The notes beneath the pieces are model-generated. The model worked only from the letters and a program-made list of their open reading frames with translations. It had not been told where the DNA came from and did not search any database. From positions 1-5,514 of the forward strand of contig JBDNDK010000161.1 in the NCBI GenBank assembly GCA_046719185.1: a DNA stretch of 5,514 nt, written 5' to 3'. Shown here one piece after another: positions 1 to 5,514 of the stretch; position 1 is the first letter of the stretch, and each line of letters opens with the position of its first letter. The stretch comes from JBDNDK01 sp046719185 (GTDB lineage Bacteria; Armatimonadota; UBA5829). Both the position numbers and the translations under genes were made by a program.

Positions 1-2639
1 TCTTTTGCTACATCACTAAGATATATATCAGGGAATGAGAAAGATGTCCTCACTTTATTCCACTTCTTAGCATAGAAAATACTTGTCATCTTAGGAGTTC
101 TATCTTCCTGCAAAGCAAATATAGATTCATCTACCACTCCCACACTCATCTCAGCTTTCACAGGATTACCATCTGAATCTAAAGCCTTCAAATGACAAAC
201 CACACTCTCACCAGGTTTGTATGATTTCTTATCAGTTTCTATTTTTATATCAAACTGTTTTTCTTTTATAGAGATGTTTATTTTCCTCTCTCTAGTAAAG
301 AATTTTTTTTCATTAACATAGCAAACAGACACAAAGAAATTGTTTCCATATATCTCTTTTACAGGAATTTCTATCAAACTGCTGCCTTTATCTAAGCTTA
401 ATATTTTATGCTCAAACAGCTTTTCACCTTCTATTGTAAATAGCATATCAGCAGTTTGATTTGAGGAAGATATAAGAATTTTTGCTGTATCTCCCACACT
501 ATATTCTTTTTTGTCCGGCACTATCTGAATTTCTGATTCAGTATAGATATATTCTGATGATGCTCCGCTATACACATAGACATAATCACTTGATGTTATA
601 GTTCTTCCTTTTTTATCTAATGCCTTTGCAATAATCTCATGACCTGCTTCTTTGCTTGATGAAAATTCATATATTGCTTTTCCATCTTCATTTGTGGTGA
701 TTATCTTTTTGTCTATCAGATTGAAGTTTCTTGTGTTGCCTTCATAATCAATCCAGCCTGATTCTATTTCTATCTTCTGATTTGCAATAGGTTTATTATC
801 ATAATCAAGAGCTTTTATTGTAACTTTTGCAGTTTCAGCTTTATCCAATACATATTTTTCATTGATAACTGATAGATAGAAATCTCCAGCTGTTACTATC
901 ACATTTCCAGAGCCATAAGCATATTCATTTGCTCTATCCATCACATTAGCAGATAGTGAAAACTTTCTATCATTTCCCCAATAGCTCATATATTCATCTT
1001 CTTTTGAAGAATCCCATTTTGCAACAAATGATATAGTAGCCTCACCATTCTTGTCTGTTTTCACACTACCTTGGGTTATTGTATCTCCATAGCTGTATGA
1101 ATAGTCATCATAATACTCATCATACATATCATCATAATCTTCATCTGATTCATAGTGATAATATTTGTTGCTAAGTACCTGATAATCAACCTTGGCATTT
1201 GCAACAGGTGCTCCAAAATAGTATTCAGCCTTGATTTTTGCCTCTACTCTATCACCAACTGAATATCTATCTTTAGAGAATTTTACAGACACACTAAACT
1301 CAGGTTTTCTATATTCAGCAACAGAAATATAAGCATAACTGCCTCTTGTCTGTCCCTCAAGTCTTGTTATAATGCTGCAAGAGCCAGTTGCTGATTCTTT
1401 ATCAAGTTCAAAATTGCCAAAATAAGAGCCAAATTCATTTGTTCTAAGCATTTGTTTGGATATTAGTGTATCCCTTGCATCTCTTACTTCAACCCACACA
1501 TCTTCAGGGATAGGTTGAGCATATCCTGAATCAGTTTTCTTTCTGATAATACCTTTGAAGAATACCATATCACCTGGTCTATAAATTGGTCTGTCTGTAT
1601 AGGTATGAATAATAGTATTTTCATCTTCTTCAGAATAAAACCATGTTTCATCAAATGCTAATGAATCACCATATTTTGCTATTATATTCTTTTGCCAACC
1701 ATCTTGATTATTCTGAACAGATATTCTAGCCATACCATTTTCATTTGTAGTGCCTTGGAAGATGTTTTTATTTTCCACAAATGCTGATATGTTTACTCCA
1801 GCAAGCTTTTTGCCAGTGGAAAGGTCAACAGTGTATATAAGAGATTCTTTTCCTGTTGTTTTCACTATCATTCCAAGAGAGGTTATCATCATCCACTGAG
1901 CATCTTTCATTCCATTTGCCTCTGCAGATATAAAATACACACCAGCAGGCAGCTTAGGAATATTTACTCTCTGAGCAAAGGTGCCTTCAGATTCTCTATT
2001 GTTAATCTTTGCAGAGAATGATTTAACTTCTTTTACCATAGAGGTCTCAGATAATAATTTTATAGTTTTCACTCTATCATCTGAGTATGAAAGCCTACCC
2101 AAGATGGCATTTAAGTTCATATTATTTTCAACTAAGAACTCATCTAGATTAACTCTATAAACCACACAATCTATCTTGTCTGCTTCTGTAAATCCCTCAC
2201 ACACAAACCTTGATATTTCATCTGGTGTAAATACTCTTTTAGGCATACTCATTCTAAAATATGGAGGGTCTGCTTTTGCATATATTTCTGTGGTGATAGT
2301 TTTCCCTTCAGATATTGTTATTATTACAGAATCCAGCTGATGAGCTTTTCCATATACAGAAAGTTTGTATTTTCCAACAGGAAGATTTGCAAAAGTGAAT
2401 TTACCCTTTGATGATGATTTAGTTTCAAAAAATAAAGGCTCACCATTCAGTTCAAAATCTGAGATTAAATACACTTTTGCAGAAAATGGCTTCAAAAATT
2501 TTTCAGAAATCACAGTTCCTTTGAGGGTTCCTGTAGGCTGTTCAGATTTCACAGCATAGGCTAATATTGTGCCTGTGCAGAGTATGCATATTATCACTGC
2601 AACCCATAAGTTTAGGAAAATATTATATGATTTCATCAT
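1..2639 (-). CDS. Bacterial alpha-2-macroglobulin-like protein, N-terminal 879 residues (3' end beyond window)
   Basis: Large secreted protein of the alpha-2-macroglobulin family, whose bacterial members act as periplasmic protease traps. The frame is open from ATG 2639 to the left edge. Residues 1-29 look like a signal peptide or membrane anchor (hydrophobic 7-27, possible cleavage after LAYA). Residues about 36-120 resemble a carboxypeptidase-regulatory-like beta-sandwich (GKFTFANLPVGKYKLSV). A chain of macroglobulin (MG) domains follows: the family hallmark TDRPIYRPG lies at 348-356, further MG starts at YRKPEFSVSV and near FDIKIETDKKSYKPGE, and the bait-region-type motif VGVVDES at 833-839. 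Residues 493-519 are an unusual Tyr/Asp-rich stretch. Family members usually have about 1500-1900 residues, so the thioester region (CxEQ, if present) and C-terminal domains lie outside. The start is supported by AAGGAG six bases upstream; a second ATG follows directly. The gene overlaps the upstream membrane-protein gene by 17 bp, implying coupled translation. Family assignment is firm; trap activity is inferred. Confidence 0.9.
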   Translation of the reverse strand, partial: MMKSYNIFLNLWVAVIICILCTGTILAYAVKSEQPTGTLKGTVISEKFLKPFSAKVYLISDFELNGEPLFFETKSSSKGKFTFANLPVGKYKLSVYGKAHQLDSVIITISEGKTITTEIYAKADPPYFRMSMPKRVFTPDEISRFVCEGFTEADKIDCVVYRVNLDEFLVENNMNLNAILGRLSYSDDRVKTIKLLSETSMVKEVKSFSAKINNRESEGTFAQRVNIPKLPAGVYFISAEANGMKDAQWMMITSLGMIVKTTGKESLIYTVDLSTGKKLAGVNISAFVENKNIFQGTTNENGMARISVQNNQDGWQKNIIAKYGDSLAFDETWFYSEEDENTIIHTYTDRPIYRPGDMVFFKGIIRKKTDSGYAQPIPEDVWVEVRDARDTLISKQMLRTNEFGSYFGNFELDKESATGSCSIITRLEGQTRGSYAYISVAEYRKPEFSVSVKFSKDRYSVGDRVEAKIKAEYYFGAPVANAKVDYQVLSNKYYHYESDEDYDDMYDEYYDDYSYSYGDTITQGSVKTDKNGEATISFVAKWDSSKEDEYMSYWGNDRKFSLSANVMDRANEYAYGSGNVIVTAGDFYLSVINEKYVLDKAETAKVTIKALDYDNKPIANQKIEIESGWIDYEGNTRNFNLIDKKIITTNEDGKAIYEFSSSKEAGHEIIAKALDKKGRTITSSDYVYVYSGASSEYIYTESEIQIVPDKKEYSVGDTAKILISSSNQTADMLFTIEGEKLFEHKILSLDKGSSLIEIPVKEIYGNNFFVSVCYVNEKKFFTRERKINISIKEKQFDIKIETDKKSYKPGESVVCHLKALDSDGNPVKAEMSVGVVDESIFALQEDRTPKMTSIFYAKKWNKVRTSFSFPDIYLSDVAK

Positions 2640-4335
2640 TGCCAGCTCCTTGGGAAGACATTCTTTTCTTTGCTGAAATGTTTATAATTATGAACCAAAT
2701 TATAGAAATTACAACTATCACAGCAAGCACAGCTGCCCTGTTAATTCTTGTTAAATCTAATCCCATAAAATATTTTGTAAATTGAACAGCTACTAACTGT
2801 GCACCTATCACTAATAGACTCACAGAATAGTCTGATAATGCTGCACCCCTCAATTCACAAGGGCATTTTTCTTGAAATATAAGAGTCATCAATAAAAATG
2901 CCTGAGAAGCTATCAAACCAAATATAAATCCCAATGTCGCATTCATTCCCCATATAACAAATAACACAATTGGAGATACTGCAGCAGCCAAGCCAATAAA
3001 TGAAATAGCAATTATTGTCCATATACCATAGCTTTTAATATCAGGATAATCTGCAGAACCTCTGAAGTTGAATATGCTGGAAGTAAAAACAAATGGAAGA
3101 ACAGCACCAAGCAAAGCACAAACAAATGTGTAGTGTACTCTCAAATCAATAATTCTCACTATATCAGAATATTCTTCAAGGAAAAGCCTCACAAGTAAAA
3201 TAGATATTCCCAATGCCACACATCCAATTAAGGCTTTTGAAATAGGATTTATACCTATCATCATAATTTCATTTTCTTCTTTTTTAATCTCACATTCAGT
3301 ATCATCTTCAGAACATTGGCTTTTTGAAGCTTCTCTCAATCCTATTGCAGGAAATATTAAATACCAACCAGCAATAAGTCCAACAGCAATACCAAATCCT
3401 GCCCAGAGTTTGAATGTAATAACTACAAATGCTAACACTAACAAAATTGATATTGCTGCAGATTCCACTCCCACAAAATCTGTTTGATTCTTAGTTGAGC
3501 AAGCAAATAACCAGCCAATTAGAGTGAATATCACAATTCCAGCAGCAGCAGTGTAGAAAATTGTCCAGTTTTGATATGTCAGATATGAGAATAAAGCTGT
3601 TAATCCTGCAATGAGAACTGCAGATATAATTGTGTAGGTGATAAAACTTGCACCATGCCTATTTTTAAGGTTTTTAGATGATGCAATTTCACTAGTTAGA
3701 TAACCAGATATTGATAATATAGTTCCTATTAAAAGAGGCAGTGCCCACCAAATTCTCATTTCAGGCATGTCAAATTTGAATATTGATATCACAATTCCAG
3801 CAGATATAGCAACTGAGAAAAGTGACCAAGCTTCCATCATCATTGCTGATCTGCTGAATGCTGGATTTTGCATAAGAGTAAATAAAATTCCTGCCATTGC
3901 AGCACCTATAGCATAACCCATCAAAGCAGGTTGCGGATTCCCCTTGAATATAGTAAACACCAATCCAGCTCCAAATAGAGCAAAAAATGCCATATTGTTT
4001 GCAGATAGATAACCTGTTCTAATAGAATGGGATATAGAAGATGCCACACCAAGCTTCAGAGAAGTCAAACAGACAATTGCACCAGCAAGACCACCAATAG
4101 CAAAACCATATCCCAGAGTTTGACCAGCAGAAAAAGGTGTTGTTCTCTGCATAGCAATAGCCCAAATCAGCAAACTGGCAAACACAATAAGCCCTGATAT
4201 GAGCCATGTTCTTCTGCTTTCTAGAGTTATAACTGGGTATTTATCTTTGGATACAGAACTGCTTGCAAGCAGATATGTCAGCAAAAAACCTAATCCACCT
4301 GCTCCAATTGCAATATAACCTAATGTGACATCCAT
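2623..4335 (-). CDS. Polytopic membrane protein resembling a catalytically degenerate membrane pyrophosphatase
   Basis: 570-residue inner-membrane protein with 16-17 predicted helices (about 5-24, 43-62, 73-94, 112-131, 137-156, 168-187, 195-214, 229-250, 257-279, 290-308, 311-332, 363-385, 401-421, 436-462, 464-487, 499-520, 533-553). By eye the helices follow the order and spacing of H+/Na+-translocating membrane pyrophosphatases (M-PPases): GYAIGAAMAG (140-149) matches their TM5, WALPLLIG (197-204) TM7, GINPISKALIG (361-371) the GN-T-AI-KG start of TM12, GAVLPFVFTS (410-419) the GAMLPFLFSA of TM13, and ADYPD (428-432) the PDY before TM14. The motifs that bind pyrophosphate and metal (DVGADLVGKVE, DNVGD, TEYYT, GGAWDNAKK, DTVGDP) are absent, and their loops are short, explaining 570 residues against the usual 660-750. 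Hydrolysis or ion pumping is therefore unlikely; the role is unknown. GGAGG seven bases before ATG supports the start. It is coupled to the macroglobulin gene downstream. Alternative: an unrelated polytopic family. Confidence 0.6.
   Translation of the reverse strand: MDVTLGYIAIGAGGLGFLLTYLLASSSVSKDKYPVITLESRRTWLISGLIVFASLLIWAIAMQRTTPFSAGQTLGYGFAIGGLAGAIVCLTSLKLGVASSISHSIRTGYLSANNMAFFALFGAGLVFTIFKGNPQPALMGYAIGAAMAGILFTLMQNPAFSRSAMMMEAWSLFSVAISAGIVISIFKFDMPEMRIWWALPLLIGTILSISGYLTSEIASSKNLKNRHGASFITYTIISAVLIAGLTALFSYLTYQNWTIFYTAAAGIVIFTLIGWLFACSTKNQTDFVGVESAAISILLVLAFVVITFKLWAGFGIAVGLIAGWYLIFPAIGLREASKSQCSEDDTECEIKKEENEIMMIGINPISKALIGCVALGISILLVRLFLEEYSDIVRIIDLRVHYTFVCALLGAVLPFVFTSSIFNFRGSADYPDIKSYGIWTIIAISFIGLAAAVSPIVLFVIWGMNATLGFIFGLIASQAFLLMTLIFQEKCPCELRGAALSDYSVSLLVIGAQLVAVQFTKYFMGLDLTRINRAAVLAVIVVISIIWFIIINISAKKRMSSQGAGNDEII
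2646..2651 (-). promoter_or_regulatory. Ribosome binding site of the macroglobulin gene
   Basis: AAGGAG on the minus strand, six bases before ATG 2639 and nine before the adjacent ATG 2636. It lies inside the last codons of the upstream membrane-protein gene, so ribosomes finishing that gene can restart here. It fixes the macroglobulin start at one of these two neighbouring ATGs. Confidence 0.75.
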
Positions 4336-4342
4336 TGTCTTC

Positions 4343-4347
4343 CCTCC
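4343..4347 (-). promoter_or_regulatory. Ribosome binding site of the membrane-protein gene
   Basis: GGAGG on the minus strand, seven bases before ATG 4335. It is a strong Shine-Dalgarno sequence at ideal spacing and supports this start codon and an actively translated gene. Confidence 0.75.
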
Positions 4348-4422
4348 AACACTGAGCTATCTGAATATATACACAAAAACCAGTTAATCTGAAACAACTT
4401 GAAAAATATATATTATTAAAGT

Positions 4423-4451
4423 GTTATAGAGGGGATTATTATTTCCTGCAA
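4423..4451 (-). promoter_or_regulatory. Candidate sigma-70-type promoter for the membrane protein-macroglobulin unit
   Basis: On the minus strand TTGCAG (4446-4451, 3 of 6 matches to TTGACA) is followed after 17 bases by TATAAC (4423-4428, 5 of 6 matches to TATAAT). Initiation would fall near 4416, giving a leader of about 80 bases. It sits in the 166-bp gap after the LOG gene, where a new transcription unit is expected. In DNA this AT-rich such matches arise by chance, so the call is tentative. The -35 box lies in a perfect palindrome (4436-4457), which could be an operator. Confidence 0.3.
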
Positions 4452-4457
4452 TAATAA
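4436..4457. repeat. Perfect 8-bp palindrome with 6-base loop in the intergenic gap
   Basis: Arms TTATTATT (4436-4443) and AATAATAA (4450-4457) are exact inverted repeats around six bases. There is no T-run after the hairpin in the direction of transcription, so it is not a good terminator. It overlaps the -35 and spacer of the candidate promoter. With its flank (AGGGG on the left) it also resembles the central hairpin of the element at 5396-5508. It could be an operator, a repeat remnant, or chance in AT-rich DNA. Confidence 0.45.
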
Positions 4458-4501
4458 GAAATTTATACATCAAATAGAAAACATTTTTAGGTTTTATTAA
4501 C

Positions 4502-5068
4502 TTAAAACCATTTTACAAGTTCATCCATTGGCTTGTATGAATCAATGTAATTCATGCAGTCTTTTATATCATTAGCAAAATGATAGAGGATTCTATATTT
4601 GGGTTTTGCAAAGTGGTTTTCAAATATCTTTTCAAACATATTTATCATATCATCATAAAATCCATTTTGATTGATAAATACTATAGGTTTGTTGTGAAGT
4701 CCAAGCTGTTTTAATGTGATGACTTCCAGCATTTCCTCAAGAGTACCAAATCCTCCGGGTAATGCTATGAATGCATCTGCTCTACTTTCCATAACAGCTT
4801 TTCTATCTCTCATTCCTTCAGTGATAACAAGTTCATCAGCATTTGTATATTCAATGCCTATATTTTGCATAAATGATGGCAATACACCAATCACCTCACC
4901 ACCATTCAATTTCACAGCATCTGCCACAGCTCCCATAAGTCCCACTGTAGCACCACCATAAATTAAAGTATGATTATCATCTGCTATTGCCTTGCCAAGC
5001 TCTGTTGCCACATCAAAAAATGATGAGTCTATATTGTTGCTTGAAGAAGAATAAACACAAATTATCAT
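4502..5068 (-). CDS. LOG-family nucleotide phosphoribohydrolase (TIGR00730-type)
   Basis: 188-residue cytosolic Rossmann-fold enzyme of the LOG (lonely guy) family. Family members cleave the N-glycosidic bond of nucleoside 5'-monophosphates, releasing base and ribose 5-phosphate; plant and some bacterial members activate cytokinins, while most bacterial ones have unsettled substrates. Seen here: an N-terminal strand ICVYSSSSNN (3-12), the phosphate-binding YGGATVGLMG (37-46), MRDRK (86-90) with the conserved Arg and Lys, and the signature PGGFGTLEE (104-112) with its catalytic Glu, followed by the conserved LEVITLKQLG helix. Length is normal for the family and no key residue is missing, so it should be active. 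The start has only a weak GAGAG six bases upstream, but the gene begins 14 bp after the small upstream gene, consistent with co-transcription. The AMP-nucleosidase/lysine-decarboxylase labels often given to this family are less apt. The physiological substrate cannot be read from the sequence. Confidence 0.93.
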   Translation of the reverse strand: MIICVYSSSSNNIDSSFFDVATELGKAIADDNHTLIYGGATVGLMGAVADAVKLNGGEVIGVLPSFMQNIGIEYTNADELVITEGMRDRKAVMESRADAFIALPGGFGTLEEMLEVITLKQLGLHNKPIVFINQNGFYDDMINMFEKIFENHFAKPKYRILYHFANDIKDCMNYIDSYKPMDELVKWF

Positions 5069-5082
5069 ATATATCTCTCATA

Positions 5083-5352
5083 TTAAGCAGCTCTTATTGC
5101 TGTATATTTTTTGAATGGGATACTGTTGATATCTACTCCAGATAAAAATCTCACAATATCTTCTCTTCCATAATACAATGCTTTTCCATTTTTGTCTCTA
5201 GTCATCAGAATAACTACCATTTTAGGAAATAGAGGCTTATATTTGCTTATTGTAGCATCAGCCATTATTGTATGTTGAATTATATGGGGTTTTACTTCTA
5301 CTATTGCAAAGTTCACATTGCCTGCTGATAATAGTGCTGCATTTAATTCCAC
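5083..5352 (-). CDS. Small conserved-looking protein of unknown function (89 aa, GTG start)
   Basis: I do not recognise a named family. The 89-residue product has no signal peptide or membrane segment and reads as a compact alpha/beta protein: a strand VNFAIVEVKP (13-21), a second strand MVVILMTRD (45-53), then YGREDIVRFLSGV (61-73) and a basic SIPFKKYT (77-84) near the end. The pattern 'strand, strand, YGR-DIV-FL, IP-KKYT' looks like that of short uncharacterised bacterial proteins, which I recall only vaguely. The GTG start at 5352 is supported by GAGG eight bases upstream (5361-5364). It ends 14 bp before the LOG gene on the same strand, so the two are probably one transcript. Codon use matches the neighbours. 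No function is proposed. Confidence 0.72.
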   Translation of the reverse strand: MELNAALLSAGNVNFAIVEVKPHIIQHTIMADATISKYKPLFPKMVVILMTRDKNGKALYYGREDIVRFLSGVDINSIPFKKYTAIRAA

Positions 5353-5360
5353 TTTTTAAT

Positions 5361-5364
5361 CCTC
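5361..5364 (-). promoter_or_regulatory. Ribosome binding site deciding the GTG start
   Basis: GAGG on the minus strand, eight bases before the GTG at 5352-5350. No ATG in the same frame is available at suitable spacing, so this site is the reason for choosing GTG as the start of the small protein. Confidence 0.55.
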
Positions 5365-5395
5365 ACATTATACATATTAAGCAGGCAAAGGCTTT

Positions 5396-5508
5396 ACATT
5401 CCCGGCACTTCGTGCCACCCCCTTTTTAAGGGGAATTATTGAATTCAGCAATAATTACATATTCCCCCTTTGAAGGGGGCTCTTGAACAAAGTGAAAGAG
5501 GGGGATGT
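5396..5508. repeat. Composite palindromic intergenic element, MITE-like
   Basis: About 113 bp of non-coding DNA, far richer in G/C runs than the rest of the window. Its ends are similar inverted sequences: ACATTCCC at 5396-5403, and ACATCCCC read on the minus strand from 5508. Inside are five inverted repeats: GGCAC/GTGCC (5404-5408, 5412-5416), CCCCTT/AAGGGG (5419-5424, 5428-5433), AATTATTG/CAATAATT (5434-5441, 5449-5456), CCCCCTT/AAGGGGG (5464-5470, 5473-5479) and CTCTT/AAGAG (5480-5484, 5496-5500). The left part (about 5398-5437) and the minus-strand reading of the right part (5461-5507) share one plan: pyrimidine run, variable stem-loop, then a C-run/G-run palindrome ending in AAT. So two related units face each other around an A/T-rich central hairpin. 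No transposase is visible. It may be a non-autonomous mobile repeat, or structured RNA or a terminator for a gene beyond the right edge. The right boundary is close to the window end and could extend further. Confidence 0.6.
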
Positions 5509-5514
5509 TCTGTG

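Noticed and set aside
2550..2639. Lipoprotein signal in the macroglobulin (as in E. coli YfhM), using C18 or C21.
   Set aside because: The residues before C18 (VII) and C21 (CIL) do not give a good [LVI][ASTVI][GAS]C lipobox; a signal-peptidase-I-like site after LAYA or a retained N-terminal anchor fits better.
2365..2785. Plus-strand open frames of 64 and 72 codons (2365-2559, 2567-2785).
   Set aside because: They lie antisense to the macroglobulin and membrane-protein genes, show no recognisable motif, and the minus-strand frames have clear family motifs and ribosome binding sites.
4019..4207. Minus-strand 62-codon frame inside the membrane-protein gene.
   Set aside because: Out-of-frame shadow of the hydrophobic gene; its Cys/Trp-rich product is what a shifted reading of membrane-helix codons gives.
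4364..4414. Exact inverted repeat AATATATA/TATATATT in the leader of the membrane-protein gene.
   Set aside because: Simple A/T alternation separated by 35 bases; expected by chance in such AT-rich DNA and too weak to form a useful stem.
4460..4501. Rho-independent terminator after the LOG gene.
   Set aside because: Only a weak AAAAC/GTTTT stem is present, without a stable G/C stem or a following T-run, and the 4436-4457 palindrome also lacks a T-run.
4716..4961. Plus-strand 81-codon frame opposite the LOG gene.
   Set aside because: Antisense to a conserved enzyme gene; the Ser/Pro-rich product is the mirror of LOG codons and has no motif.
5367..5372. Perfect TATAAT on the minus strand just upstream of the small gene.
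   Set aside because: Initiation would fall near 5360, inside or just after the ribosome binding site, and no good -35 lies 16-18 bases upstream; a chance match or a weak promoter, so not annotated.
5396..5514. CRISPR array or tRNA gene in the repeat region.
   Set aside because: No evenly spaced direct repeats with spacers, and no cloverleaf; the structure consists of inverted repeats only.

Overview
The window (5514 bp, AT-rich, roughly one third G+C) carries four protein genes, all on the minus strand, so transcription runs from the right edge to the left edge. Stops are TAA and Ala/Arg/Ile codons are mostly A/T-ending (GCA, AGA, ATA). A secreted alpha-2-macroglobulin suggests a bacterium with an outer membrane or periplasm, but I cannot name the phylum from sequence alone.

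Layout, in transcription order from the right edge: (1) 5396-5508, a non-coding, strongly palindromic element with similar ends, resembling a MITE or dispersed intergenic repeat; (2) 5083-5352, an 89-residue soluble protein of unknown function with a GTG start; (3) 14 bp later, 4502-5068, a LOG-family nucleoside-monophosphate phosphoribohydrolase with its signature motif intact; (4) a 166-bp gap (4336-4501) holding a candidate promoter overlapped by a palindrome, which looks like the start of a second transcription unit; (5) 2623-4335, a 570-residue protein with 16-17 membrane segments; (6) overlapping it by 17 bp, 1-2639, the first 879 residues of a large bacterial alpha-2-macroglobulin, cut off by the left window edge.

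The most interesting gene is the 570-residue membrane protein. Read segment by segment it follows the membrane-bound pyrophosphatase (H+/Na+-PPase) scaffold almost from end to end, but the cytosolic loops that carry the pyrophosphate- and metal-binding motifs are deleted or replaced. It therefore looks like a catalytically dead pyrophosphatase relative, not a decayed gene: the frame is intact, it has a good ribosome binding site, and it is translationally coupled to the macroglobulin gene. Two of the replaced cytosolic loops carry cysteine pairs (CX6C and CXC), which might form a new site.

The membrane protein and macroglobulin probably act together at the cell envelope, for example with the membrane protein helping to place or signal from the periplasmic protease trap; this is inference from gene coupling only. 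The small protein and LOG probably form a separate two-gene unit.
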